DNA of 64,000 bases, from the NCBI GenBank assembly GCA_964649415.1, contig CAZYSK010000014.1, forward strand, positions 36,999 to 100,998. The letters run 5' to 3'. The DNA comes from CAZYSK01 sp964649415 (GTDB lineage: Bacteria > Chloroflexota > Anaerolineae > B4-G1). The notes under the pieces were generated by a model. It was not told the origin of the DNA, searched no databases, and saw only the letters and a list, made by a program, of their open reading frames with translations. Below are positions 21,289 through 29,733 of this stretch, in pieces. Numbering within the stretch: the first letter of the stretch is position 1; every line of letters begins with the position of its first letter. The position numbers and the translations under genes were made by a program.

Positions 21289-24138
21289 TCAAGAACGCGT
21301 CAACTCGGCGCGCAGGACGGCCAGGAAACGATCGAACAGCCCCCACTTGCCACTGATGACGTTGGCGTGGGTCCCCCGGGCTCTCATCGCCTGATAGAGC
21401 GGGTCAACTGCCGGCGGAGGGTTCTGACCGACGTACCAGATAGCCCCACCCTCTCTCTCGATGGCACGGTTCAGGTCGTAGTCGCGAGGGCCGTGCCCAA
21501 TCACGATCAAGTCGCCGCTCAGGTGACGGCGCAGGATGCGCTCGCTTTCGCTGCCGAAGACGGATATCTCGCTGGGGGTGAAGGCGAAGGAACGGGAGGC
21601 GACGTCGCCGTGCAGCTTGACGATCTTGACGCGCGGACGCGAGCTCTCCAGGGCGTCCGCGGTCTGCGCGGCTTCCTGCTTTCCACAGACGAGTACCTGG
21701 AAATCCGCCGTGTGCTGGAGACCCTCGGCCTGTAGCGCCTTCTCCAGAAACGAGTCCAGGTTCGTGGTGAAGACCACGTTGAAGACACCCATCTTGATCA
21801 GCTCCGCCAGGTGACGATAGCCCTGCGAGTCCCCTGCCTCGGAGAAGTGCTTCCTCAACATGACGTAGCGCTCCAGCGGGCTGAGGCCATCCAGCGTCTC
21901 GTAGAAGGACTCCAGAGCCGAGGCACCGTTACCTCGGCCAGCGATAGCCTTCACGACGTCCTTCATCGCTCCGCAGCCCAACGTCACGGAGCTGCCGCTA
22001 CCCAGGACGAGCGTGTAGGGCAGCTCTTCGCTCTCTCGGCGCGAGTGCATCAACTCGGCCAATAGCTTGATCTTCTCGGGCACGGCCCTGCGCCGCCTGC
22101 GGACCAGCATCCACACCAGGGCGAGGAGAACCAGCATCAGGATGAGCGCCGCGGCAGCCGGCACGCAAAGGGGCGACCCGGTGACTGAGGCCAATAGGGA
22201 TGCCAGCGACGGCGCCCCATCAGAATGGAGCCTCTGCAAGAATGAAGGTGTGGGGGTCGGGGCTTCGGGCGGCAAAGCAGTGGGCACGGACGTGGGGGAG
22301 GCAGTGGGCACGGGTGTGGGCGATGGGGAAGGGCTGGGCGTTGGGTCTGGGGGCACGAGGATGGACAGCGGGATGGGGGCGACCTCGTGATAGAAGACGC
22401 GCCCGCCAGGCAGGACGACCATCATCTCGGCCCGGACCTCATACGCCCCACCCTGCTCGACCGCCTGGAAATCCCCATCGTAGGCCACGACGTTCTCCCC
22501 GGCCCGGTCTGAGACGTCGCCGCTCCTCATCTCGACAGTCTGCACCGGCTCGCCGTCCCTCAGCAGGTCGGCGATCAGCCTGATGTTCTCGTAGGAGGCC
22601 GCGCCGGCCAGATGCACGCTGGCCTGCAAGGGGATGGACTCGCCCAGCGTGTACGACGCGCTGCGGGCGGGCTCGGTCAGTTCCACCCAGGGCGCGGAGA
22701 TGAGCGTGACCCACTGGTGTTCATACAGCGGCGTGCCATCGGGCAGCAATGCGTGGAGAACCAAGGAGTACTCGCCGGTCTGCTTGAGCGGGTCGAGCCG
22801 CGCGACGTAGGTGTCGCCCTCTCTCTCCAGGGCCAGTTGCTGCCTGAAGCCCTCCTCGCCTGAGAGCTCGACCTGGAAATCCCGCACCGGCACGTCGACG
22901 AGCTGGCCGGCCTCATCCAGGATGCCGGCCCGGATGGTGAAAGGTTCGTCGGCAGAGACGAAGCCACCGCTGGGCTCAACTAGCTTAAGCGTGACGTCGG
23001 GGAAGAAGACGTAGCTGAAGTCAGCCGCGCCATCCCCCTCGAGGACGACCTGCCAGGTACCCGTCCAGGGCTCGGTGTAGCTAACCCCCCACACCTCGTA
23101 GTCTATGTCGTTGCTCTGCCAGGTGACGCCCTCGTCATCCCGGGCCAGTGCCGCACCGCCCGGCTCGCCACCGGGCCGGGGCCGGTAGATGCTGGCCACC
23201 ACCTCGGCGCTCTGCTTGCCCGATATGGTGAACAGGATCTGGAAATAGCTGTCGTAGACCTGGTACTCGAGGACCTGGGGAGAGCGCACGGACACAGAGG
23301 GAGTCGCCGGCGCACAGAGCAACTCGGAGAAGATATAGGTGCCAATGCCCTGCATCTCCTGCACCTGCCCGGCCTCCTTGTAGTATCCGCCCGCCCGGCC
23401 CGAGACCCCCTGCCAGAACTCCCGATAGAGGGCGATGAACTCGGGGCTCGACGACTCCTGCAGGTTGTCCACGCCCAGGCCGATCATGTGCAGCGGCGCT
23501 CCGTTGGGGCTGGGGCAGATGTCGTCCATATAGGGGTAGTCCTGCAACTGTTCCAGGAGGCCGCGCGTTTCCTCCAGGTAGGCGCTGACCGCGTCCCGGC
23601 CCCGTGCCTCGCTTACCTGTGGGGCGGTGGGCTGGCCGTCGGTGACGAGAACGAGCGCAGGCTTTCGATCCGGATCGTGCCCCTGCTCCATCATGTCTAA
23701 CGCCGCACGCAACGCCTTGTTGATGTCGGTATACTGCGTATTCTTGCGCGGGGCGATGCGCTGGTGGACAGCGGCGTACTGCTCCTTCAAGTCCTCGGCG
23801 GCGGCCCGGCTATCGAGCAGCGTGTACGGGATGACGACGGGCTCGGTGCCGAAGGCGACGATACCCAGGCGGTGGAGAGCGCCGGATTGCTCCGAGGCCA
23901 GCATATCGATGAAGAAATCGACGGTGTTGACCCGCACCCCCTGGATGTCCGTCTGATTCCACATCGTCTCTGACTCATCCACCACCATGATGACGTCAAG
24001 GCCGGGCACCTCCCTGTGTTCGTCACCTCCGCCCTCCTGAGCGAGGGCTGGCTGAGGGAACAGGGTATGCACGGTGACCTGAACAACGAGGATGAAGATC
24101 ATCCAGACAACCCTGGAGGGCCAACGCATTGTAGACAT
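21289..24138 (-). CDS. vWA ectodomain, membrane span and cytoplasmic SIR2-like domain
   Basis: This 949-residue protein has four parts. Residues 1-34 are a signal peptide/anchor ending in PALAQ. Residues about 46-245 are a von Willebrand A domain starting GLDVIMVVDESETMW, whose DESET is the MIDAS DxSxS/T motif. Beta-rich Ig-like domains (about 290-600) and a Pro/Ser/Thr linker follow. A membrane span lies near 658-680, followed by RRRRR. Residues 690-949 are a SIR2-like domain: LVLGSGSSVTLG near 708, TTNLDSFLEKAL near 791, KIVKLHGDV near 841 (catalytic His) and IVIGHGPRDYDL. Residues for NAD binding and hydrolysis look intact. It follows the kinase gene by 11 bp. An extracellular cue coupled to NAD hydrolysis or deacylation is an inference. 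Confidence 0.88.
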   Translation of the reverse strand: MSTMRWPSRVVWMIFILVVQVTVHTLFPQPALAQEGGGDEHREVPGLDVIMVVDESETMWNQTDIQGVRVNTVDFFIDMLASEQSGALHRLGIVAFGTEPVVIPYTLLDSRAAAEDLKEQYAAVHQRIAPRKNTQYTDINKALRAALDMMEQGHDPDRKPALVLVTDGQPTAPQVSEARGRDAVSAYLEETRGLLEQLQDYPYMDDICPSPNGAPLHMIGLGVDNLQESSSPEFIALYREFWQGVSGRAGGYYKEAGQVQEMQGIGTYIFSELLCAPATPSVSVRSPQVLEYQVYDSYFQILFTISGKQSAEVVASIYRPRPGGEPGGAALARDDEGVTWQSNDIDYEVWGVSYTEPWTGTWQVVLEGDGAADFSYVFFPDVTLKLVEPSGGFVSADEPFTIRAGILDEAGQLVDVPVRDFQVELSGEEGFRQQLALEREGDTYVARLDPLKQTGEYSLVLHALLPDGTPLYEHQWVTLISAPWVELTEPARSASYTLGESIPLQASVHLAGAASYENIRLIADLLRDGEPVQTVEMRSGDVSDRAGENVVAYDGDFQAVEQGGAYEVRAEMMVVLPGGRVFYHEVAPIPLSILVPPDPTPSPSPSPTPVPTASPTSVPTALPPEAPTPTPSFLQRLHSDGAPSLASLLASVTGSPLCVPAAAALILMLVLLALVWMLVRRRRRAVPEKIKLLAELMHSRRESEELPYTLVLGSGSSVTLGCGAMKDVVKAIAGRGNGASALESFYETLDGLSPLERYVMLRKHFSEAGDSQGYRHLAELIKMGVFNVVFTTNLDSFLEKALQAEGLQHTADFQVLVCGKQEAAQTADALESSRPRVKIVKLHGDVASRSFAFTPSEISVFGSESERILRRHLSGDLIVIGHGPRDYDLNRAIEREGGAIWYVGQNPPPAVDPLYQAMRARGTHANVISGKWGLFDRFLAVLRAELTRS

Positions 24139-24149
24139 GCTCGTCGCTC

Positions 24150-26090
24150 CTACTGGCTGACGCAGCGGAAGCCCGCGAAATCGTAGGTGTAATCGGGCTT
24201 GACGTTGTAGCGGAAAGCGATACGGGCGTACACCTCATCGAAGGGCCACGAGCCGCCCCGCAGCACTTTCGAGGTCCCCGTGGCGGGTCCCGGCGGATTG
24301 GCCGATGGCGACTGGGCGTAGTAATCGCTGCCATACCAGTCGGCCACCCACTCCCAGACGTTGCCGGCCATATCGGAAGCGCCACAGGGGCTGTCGCCCT
24401 GGGGAGAGAAACTACCCACGGGCGCGGTATCGCCCCGCCCCGACTCGCGGGTGTTGGCGCGGGCGCTATCGAACGCGTCGCCCCAGGGATAGCGCTGGCC
24501 AGACCCATCCGTCGCAACCCCCCGCGCCGCCTTCTCCCACTGGGCCTCGCTGGGCAGCCGCTTCCCGGCCCAGCGGCAGTAGGCATCGGCGTCGTCCCAG
24601 CTCACCAGGACGACGGGGTGATCCATCCGGCCCTCGATGGTGCTATCCGGGCCACGCGGGTGGCGCCAATCGGAGCCCTCGACGTCCTCCCACCGCGTCC
24701 CCTCCCAGACCCAGCCCCCCCCACGTTCCTCGGCCTGGGTCCGGTAGCCGGTGGCGGCCACGAAGCGGGCAAAGCGCTCGTTGCTCACCTCGTGCCGGTC
24801 TATCCAGAACGCGTCCAGGTGAACCTGATGGGCCGGCGCCTCGTCGTCGCCCAGTTCCTCGCTCCCCATGACGAAGTCCCCCGCCGGCACGAGGACCATC
24901 TCCGCGCCATCAGCCTCCCACAGCCGGGACTCCACCACCTGGGGCACAGGCGGCACAGGCGACGCAGGCACCTCGGTGGCGGCAGCGGGCGAGGCGACGG
25001 ACGAGGCGACGAGCGAAGGTTCCTGCGGCACAGGGCTGGACGCAGCCGTCTGTGTCGCCAGGACAGCTTGCGGACCGGAGGCCCGGGCCTGCCGCAGGGC
25101 GAGGGCGACCTTGAACAGCATAAAGGCCACCATGACCATCACCAAGAGGGCCACACCTCCGAGCGCGTAGGTCCGCAGAGAGAATCGTCTGCGGGATTGG
25201 GCCGACAGCAGCGTGGAGGGGCCGGCCGGGATCGCCCGTGGCCCGTGCCGCAGTACCGGGTTGCGGCCAGTGGGGAGGGGATGCGCCATCCTCAGATCCG
25301 CCAGGAACTCCTCCATGTGCTGGTAACGGTCCCTGGGAGACTTGGCCAGGGCCTTGGCTATGACGCGCCCGAGCGCCGGCGGCAGATCGGAGCGCAGCAG
25401 ATGGGGCGGGGTGACGGGCTCGTTGATGTGCCTGAGAATGACGGCCACGGGACTGTCGGTGCCAAAAGGCGGCCGGCCCGCGACTGACTCGTATAGCACG
25501 GCCCCCAGGGAATAGATGTCGCTGCGCTGATCCACCGTGTAGCCCTGGGCCTGCTCGGGCGACATGTACTGAGGGGTGCCGACGCTGGCCCCGCTGGCCG
25601 TCACGTGGCGGCTGTCGCCCACGATCTTCACCAGTCCGAAGTCGGCCAGCAGCGGCCAGTTCTCGTCCACCATCAGGATGTTGCCGGGCTTGACGTCGCG
25701 ATGGATGAGGCCCTGACTGTGGGCATAGGCCAGCGCGTCGCCCACCTGCGAGACCACGTTCACGGCGTAGGTCAGGTCCAGGGGCCACCCCATGCGCCCC
25801 GCGAGGGTGCCACCGCTGACGTATTCGGTGACCAGGTAGAACAGGTCGCCCTGTCGCCCGTACTCAAAGACGGTCAGGATGTTGCGATGGCGCAGCCTGG
25901 CCGCGGCTCTGGCCTCGCGCTCGAAACGAACGACGAAATCGGCGCTCCCAACCAGGTCGGACGCCAGCACCTTGATCGCGACGTAACGGTCGAGGCTGGG
26001 TTGGAAGGCCTTGTACACGGTGGCCATGCCACCTCTGCCGATCTGTTCGATGATGTGGTATTGCCCGATACGTGAGTCGTCCAATTCCAT
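24150..26090 (-). CDS. Membrane Ser/Thr protein kinase with external SUMF1-type domain
   Basis: Residues 11-265 are a Hanks-type kinase: IGRGGMATVYKA (17-28), Lys40 in VAIKVLA, HRDVKPGNIL near 127-136, LLADFGLVKI, and GTPQYMSPEQ. The active site is complete. A membrane span lies near 303-328, then an Ala/Pro/Ser linker. Residues about 395-646 are a formylglycine-generating-enzyme-like domain (PF03781) with FVMGSEE, HPVVLVSWDDADAYCRWAGKRLPSEAQWEKAARG, GNVWEWVADWY and LRGGSW. After LRGGSW the two active-site cysteines of true FGE are absent. The domain is probably a ligand- or protein-binding module. The gene is first in a two-gene unit with vWA-SIR2; a promoter is visible at 26199-26227. Confidence 0.93.
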   Translation of the reverse strand: MELDDSRIGQYHIIEQIGRGGMATVYKAFQPSLDRYVAIKVLASDLVGSADFVVRFEREARAAARLRHRNILTVFEYGRQGDLFYLVTEYVSGGTLAGRMGWPLDLTYAVNVVSQVGDALAYAHSQGLIHRDVKPGNILMVDENWPLLADFGLVKIVGDSRHVTASGASVGTPQYMSPEQAQGYTVDQRSDIYSLGAVLYESVAGRPPFGTDSPVAVILRHINEPVTPPHLLRSDLPPALGRVIAKALAKSPRDRYQHMEEFLADLRMAHPLPTGRNPVLRHGPRAIPAGPSTLLSAQSRRRFSLRTYALGGVALLVMVMVAFMLFKVALALRQARASGPQAVLATQTAASSPVPQEPSLVASSVASPAAATEVPASPVPPVPQVVESRLWEADGAEMVLVPAGDFVMGSEELGDDEAPAHQVHLDAFWIDRHEVSNERFARFVAATGYRTQAEERGGGWVWEGTRWEDVEGSDWRHPRGPDSTIEGRMDHPVVLVSWDDADAYCRWAGKRLPSEAQWEKAARGVATDGSGQRYPWGDAFDSARANTRESGRGDTAPVGSFSPQGDSPCGASDMAGNVWEWVADWYGSDYYAQSPSANPPGPATGTSKVLRGGSWPFDEVYARIAFRYNVKPDYTYDFAGFRCVSQ

Positions 26091-26198
26091 CAGTGCCTCA
26101 GATGACCCAACTACAAGAAGACCGCAAATGGCTTGCGGCCATATCGCTATAGGAATTTTTTAGGATTTTGTTTACCACAAATTCCATTGCCTATCTAT

Positions 26199-26227
26199 AG
26201 CATAGCACATCCGCACGGCGAGGTCAA
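26199..26227 (-). promoter_or_regulatory. Sigma-70-type promoter for the kinase/vWA-SIR2 unit
   Basis: On the minus strand TTGACC (26222-26227) and TATGCT (26199-26204) are 17 bp apart. The predicted leader of about 100 nt contains a small hairpin (CCGCAA/TTGCGG, about 26120-26140). Confidence 0.6.
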
Positions 26228-26273
26228 TAGGAAAAATGTACCTATGGGGAGGAATTACAAATGAAGACAAATG

Positions 26274-26315
26274 AGCGAATGGCGAATGGCGAATAGCGAA
26301 TAGCGAATAGCGGAT
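26274..26315. repeat. 7-bp tandem repeat (GCGAATA/GCGAATG), six copies
   Basis: Six head-to-tail heptamers, GCGAATG twice, GCGAATA three times and GCGGATG, lie between the kinase promoter and the 3' end of the MATE gene. Confidence 0.9.
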
Positions 26316-26332
26316 GGAGGACTGGCGCGGGG

Positions 26333-27703
26333 CTAGACGCGCAGGTGCTTCCAGGCGCCACCGCGGAAGCGGAGGGCGAGGAAGGCGGCCCGGCCCGTCA
26401 TGTCCACGATCATCGCGGCCCACACGCCGGGGAGCGCCAGGCCCAGGGCGAGGGCCAGGCGATGTGCCAGGGGCAGGCGGACCAGCCAGATACAGACCGC
26501 CTGGACGAGGAGGACGAAGCGGGTATCGCCAGCGCCGCGCAATGCGCCGGAGAGGACGAAGTACCAGGCCAGAGGGAACTGCATGAAGGCACAGGCATGC
26601 ACGGCGTGGAGTCCCTGGGCGACGACCCGGGGATCCGAGGTGAAGGCACGCAGCAGGGGCTCGGCTGCCACGAAGGCCACCGCGCCGACACTGCACATCA
26701 GCGCCAGGGCAATCCAGCACGCGGTTTGGACACACGCCTCCGCGCGCCGAGGCGCTCCGCGCCCCAGCTCCTGCCCGACCAGCGTGGTCGAGGCTACGGA
26801 GAAGGCAAAACCCGGCATGAAGGCCACCGAGAGCAGCTGGATGCCCAGTTGATGACCCGCGTAGGCGGCCGTCCCCAGGTGAGTCACGACCGTCGCCATC
26901 ACCATCTGCGCCAGGCGCATGGCCGTCTGCTCAGCGCCGCTGGGGATACCGATGCGGAGCAGTCGCCAGACACGCCGGGGATGAGGGCGCAGCCAAGCCC
27001 ACGGCACACGCAGCCCAGCGGTGGAGCGCCCGCGCAGCATAGCCAGCGCGACGAGGCAGCCTCCGACCCCGACACCGGCCGCCGATCCGATCCCTGCCCC
27101 CGCCATGCCCAGCGCCGGCAGCGGGCCGAGCCCGTAGACGAAGCTCCCGGAGACGGTGACGTTGATCAGGTTGACCAGCGCCATGACCCGCATCGGGGTA
27201 CGGGTGTCGCCCGCGCCCCGCAGGACGGCGTTACCGACGAACAGGATCGCCATGAGCGGCATGGTGGTACCCACGGCCAAGAGGTAAGCGCGCCCCAGTT
27301 CCACGACGTCCTCCTCACCGCCCAACGCGACCAGCACCGGGCGCCCCCCCACGAGACACGGAAGCGCGGCCAGGAGGCCCAAACCCAGCGCCAGGAGGAG
27401 GGATTGCCCGGCGATGCGCCCGGCCTCCTCCTGCTCACCCGCGCCGACGTGGCGAGCCACCAGCGCGGTGCTGCCCACGCCCACGGCGCTGAACAGGGCC
27501 ATCAGGAGGTTGCTCAGTTGGAGGCTGAGCCCCATGGCGGCCAGCGCCGCCGCCCCCAGGTGGCTGACGATGTAGGTGTTGACCAGGCCGACCGCCGTGC
27601 CCAGCAGTTGCTCGACGACGACAGGCCAGGCCAGGCCGAGGACTTGGGATACGATGGCGCGGCGCGAGGGGGTCGCGACCGCTCCTGGGTGTTGGGGTTT
27701 CAC
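26333..27703 (-). CDS. MATE family efflux transporter
   Basis: The protein has about 456 residues and 12 predicted membrane segments, in two homologous halves. WPVVVEQLLGTAVGLVNTYIVSHLGAAALAAMGLSLQ near the start and GIPSGAEQTAMRLAQMVMATVVTHLGTAAYAGHQLG in the second half are the MatE (PF01554) repeats. The transporters export cationic drugs or metabolites by sodium or proton antiport. I propose the GTG at 27703 as start: it lies 7 bp after a TATACT box, which suggests a leaderless mRNA. An ATG at 27778 is upstream of that promoter inside repeat sequence. The gene is flanked on both sides by short tandem repeats. Confidence 0.9.
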   Translation of the reverse strand: MKPQHPGAVATPSRRAIVSQVLGLAWPVVVEQLLGTAVGLVNTYIVSHLGAAALAAMGLSLQLSNLLMALFSAVGVGSTALVARHVGAGEQEEAGRIAGQSLLLALGLGLLAALPCLVGGRPVLVALGGEEDVVELGRAYLLAVGTTMPLMAILFVGNAVLRGAGDTRTPMRVMALVNLINVTVSGSFVYGLGPLPALGMAGAGIGSAAGVGVGGCLVALAMLRGRSTAGLRVPWAWLRPHPRRVWRLLRIGIPSGAEQTAMRLAQMVMATVVTHLGTAAYAGHQLGIQLLSVAFMPGFAFSVASTTLVGQELGRGAPRRAEACVQTACWIALALMCSVGAVAFVAAEPLLRAFTSDPRVVAQGLHAVHACAFMQFPLAWYFVLSGALRGAGDTRFVLLVQAVCIWLVRLPLAHRLALALGLALPGVWAAMIVDMTGRAAFLALRFRGGAWKHLRV

Positions 27704-27710
27704 GGAGAGA

Positions 27711-27738
27711 AGTATACCGCAAGTTGGCAGGTCGGCAA
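27711..27738 (-). promoter_or_regulatory. Leaderless-type promoter of the MATE gene
   Basis: TTGCCG (27733-27738), a 16-bp spacer and TATACT (27711-27716) on the minus strand are followed after 7 bp by the GTG at 27703. The transcription start would fall at or next to the start codon. No ribosome site is present. Confidence 0.55.
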
Positions 27739-27800
27739 ATCGGCGAGTGTGCAAGGGTGCAAATCGGCAAATCAGCAAATCGGCAGAGTGGTGAATCGGG
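27726..27800. repeat. Degenerate 8-bp tandem repeat (GGCAAATC-like), about nine copies
   Basis: Octamers such as GGCAAATC, TGCAAATC, AGCAAATC and GGTGAATC follow one another in register, with drift at the edges. The array overlaps the -35 region of the MATE promoter. Confidence 0.75.
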
Positions 27801-27829
27801 AGGCGGAGGTGCTTGGCAATGGGGCGGGG

Positions 27830-28153
27830 GTGGTGTATACTGAGGTTGCAGGGGAAGAAAGCGATCCGGTACGCCGGCGAGATGCTGGGATTCGTCTCCG
27901 CCCGTATGGCCTGACCGCGCGCGGGGGCCGGGGCGTGGGCAGCGGCCTGGATGTGGTGGCCATCGTCGAGGAGGCGACTGAACCATTTGAGCGGCGTTCC
28001 CTGCGCTGGGATGTGAGCGGTTTGCCCGTGCCGGCGGAGTTGTTGGTCTACACCAAGGCGGAGTGGTCACGACTGGAGGCAGAAGGGGGACGGTTCGCGC
28101 GCACGCTGGCGAGGGAGACAGTGTGGGTGTTTGATCACGCACTTCGTGACTGA
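27830..28153 (+). CDS. Degenerate MNT-type nucleotidyltransferase-like protein
   Basis: A frame of about 107 residues, with a possible GTG start at 27830 or 27833, contains YGLTARGGRGVGSGLDVVAIVEE. It aligns with the GSxARGxxxxxSDLDVVAIVE core of small nucleotidyltransferases (PF01909). However, the Gly-Ser is Gly-Leu and the first Asp of DxD is Gly, so metal binding should be lost. The C-terminal part (LPVPAELLVYTKAEWSRLEAEGGRFARTLARETVWVF) is the normal family ending. It may be a decaying gene or a non-catalytic antitoxin-like remnant. No HEPN partner is adjacent. The start is uncertain. Confidence 0.45.
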   Translation: MVYTEVAGEESDPVRRRDAGIRLRPYGLTARGGRGVGSGLDVVAIVEEATEPFERRSLRWDVSGLPVPAELLVYTKAEWSRLEAEGGRFARTLARETVWVFDHALRD

Positions 28154-28190
28154 CGCGTCCGATGGCGCCCCTGCTCGCGACTATAATAAA

Positions 28191-28207
28191 CAGACTATAA
28201 TAGTCTG
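28191..28207. promoter_or_regulatory. 17-bp perfect palindrome, probable operator
   Basis: CAGACTATAATAGTCTG is an 8-1-8 palindrome 32 bp before the ATPase start. Its left half GACTATAATA is repeated directly at 28179-28188. It contains a TATAAT box, so a repressor bound here would block transcription of the downstream gene. Confidence 0.6.
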
Positions 28208-28239
28208 ATCATTATTAATCAAGATAGGGTGTACAAACT

Positions 28240-29682
28240 ATGTTTGTGAATCGCGAACGTGAACTGGCGCAGTTGGGCCAATTCGTCGAGCAGCCGGGCG
28301 CGCATTTCGTCATCGTATACGGACGCCGGCGCGTGGGAAAGACCACGCTGCTCACAACCTGGGCCGACCAGACCGGCCTACCGACCCTCTATTGGGTCGC
28401 CAAACGTGATCCAAAAGAGGCGTTGATGGCGAATCTGGCCCGAACCATCTATGCGTGGGAACGCGATCTGGATTACGCCGACGTAGACATCAGGCCGCAG
28501 AGTTGGGAGGCCGTACTGCGCATGATGGCCCAGGCGCTAGGATCACAGCGCGCGATCGTGATTCTTGACGAGCTACCTTACGCACTGCAACAGGACTCCG
28601 GTCTGGGTTCACACATTCAGGCAGCCTGGGATCACCTGTTCAAGGACAGCCAGGTCTTGTTCTTCCTGGCAGGGTCACACGTCGGTATGATGACCGATCT
28701 GATGCACTACCAGTCGCCGCTGTATGGACGTATGACGGCCCAGTTCCCGCTGCTGCCGCTTTCATTTCCCGCTCTGCGAGGGTTCTTGCCGAGGTACGAC
28801 GTGTATAAACGGCTGGCCGTGTATGCCATCTTGGGCGGCGTCCCCGCCTACCTGGAGCGATGGGATGACGGGGACACGCTTGCCGGCAACGTGACGCGTC
28901 TTTTCTTGCAGCGCACCGGTTGGTTCCACAATGAGCCTCTGGTGCTGATCAGCGACTTGACCCGGCGCGAGACGGTCAACTACGAGGCAATCCTGAAAGC
29001 AATGGCGGGCGGGCGACACACCCGTGACGACATCGCGGCGTTCACGGCCATCCCGTCGCCTTCCCTGAGTCATTACCTGCCACGCTTGTTGGACCTCAAG
29101 TTGATCGAGCGGCGCGTTCCCGCTACCGTACCACTGGAGCAGATCAAGACGAGCCGGCACAGTCGCTACTACCTGAGCGATCCTTTTCTGCGTTTCTACT
29201 ACCGCTTCGTTGATCCCAACTTGCACCTGGTCGAACGTGGCTTGACGCACCGATTGTGGCAGATGATGGAGGATAACTTCCGTGCCTTCGTCGCTCTGAC
29301 CTTTGAGGATGTGTGCCGTGATTGGACGCTGAAGCAAGCCCAAGTCGGGGCGCTTCCTTTCACGCCGGATAACGTGGGCAGCCACTGGTCGAAAGACGCA
29401 CAGGTGGACGTGGTGGCGATCGCCTGGCGCGAGAGGCAGATTCTGCTGGGCGAGTGCAAGTGGGGCGATCACCCGCTCGGCCGGGCCGTGACCATCAAGT
29501 TGATCGAAGAGAAGACAGAGAGGGTACTGCGCACCTTGCCGGAGGATGGGCAGGGATGGCAGGTGCATTACGCCTTCTTCGCCCGCGCTGGGTTCACGGA
29601 GGCCGCCCGCGCCGAGGCCGGGGCGCACGACGCCCTGCTGGTTGATCTGGCGACGTTGGATCGGGACTTGCGGGAGAAGTAG
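28240..29682 (+). CDS. Archaeal-type P-loop ATPase with C-terminal DUF234 nuclease-like domain
   Basis: The 480-residue protein begins FVNRERELAQLGQFVEQPG, the typical start of PF01637-type ATPases. It has Walker A YGRRRVGKTTLL (27-38), Walker B AIVILDELPY near 105-114 and a sensor-like FFLAGSHVG. Residues 250-330 look like a winged helix, followed by RHSRYYLSDPFLRFYYRFV, a family signature. The DUF234 end contains QVDVVAIAWRERQILLGECKWG, an acidic D..ExK arrangement of PD-(D/E)XK nucleases. Such proteins are common in archaea and Chloroflexota and their role is unknown. It precedes the giant propeller-ATPase by 51 bp and may be co-transcribed with it. Confidence 0.9.
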   Translation: MFVNRERELAQLGQFVEQPGAHFVIVYGRRRVGKTTLLTTWADQTGLPTLYWVAKRDPKEALMANLARTIYAWERDLDYADVDIRPQSWEAVLRMMAQALGSQRAIVILDELPYALQQDSGLGSHIQAAWDHLFKDSQVLFFLAGSHVGMMTDLMHYQSPLYGRMTAQFPLLPLSFPALRGFLPRYDVYKRLAVYAILGGVPAYLERWDDGDTLAGNVTRLFLQRTGWFHNEPLVLISDLTRRETVNYEAILKAMAGGRHTRDDIAAFTAIPSPSLSHYLPRLLDLKLIERRVPATVPLEQIKTSRHSRYYLSDPFLRFYYRFVDPNLHLVERGLTHRLWQMMEDNFRAFVALTFEDVCRDWTLKQAQVGALPFTPDNVGSHWSKDAQVDVVAIAWRERQILLGECKWGDHPLGRAVTIKLIEEKTERVLRTLPEDGQGWQVHYAFFARAGFTEAARAEAGAHDALLVDLATLDRDLREK

Positions 29683-29733
29683 GCAAGGTGATGTTGGGCG
29701 TCGTTTTATGCCCGTGAAGTGAGGACAGGATCA

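Noticed and set aside
24150..25000. True formylglycine-generating enzyme activity for the SUMF1-type domain
   Set aside because: The C-terminal cysteines required for formylglycine formation are absent, and the domain is fused to a kinase outside the membrane.
26345..28153. A 602-codon plus-strand frame opposite the MATE gene
   Set aside because: The part before 27830 is antisense to MATE and has no domain; only the last 107 codons resemble a protein family and were reported separately.
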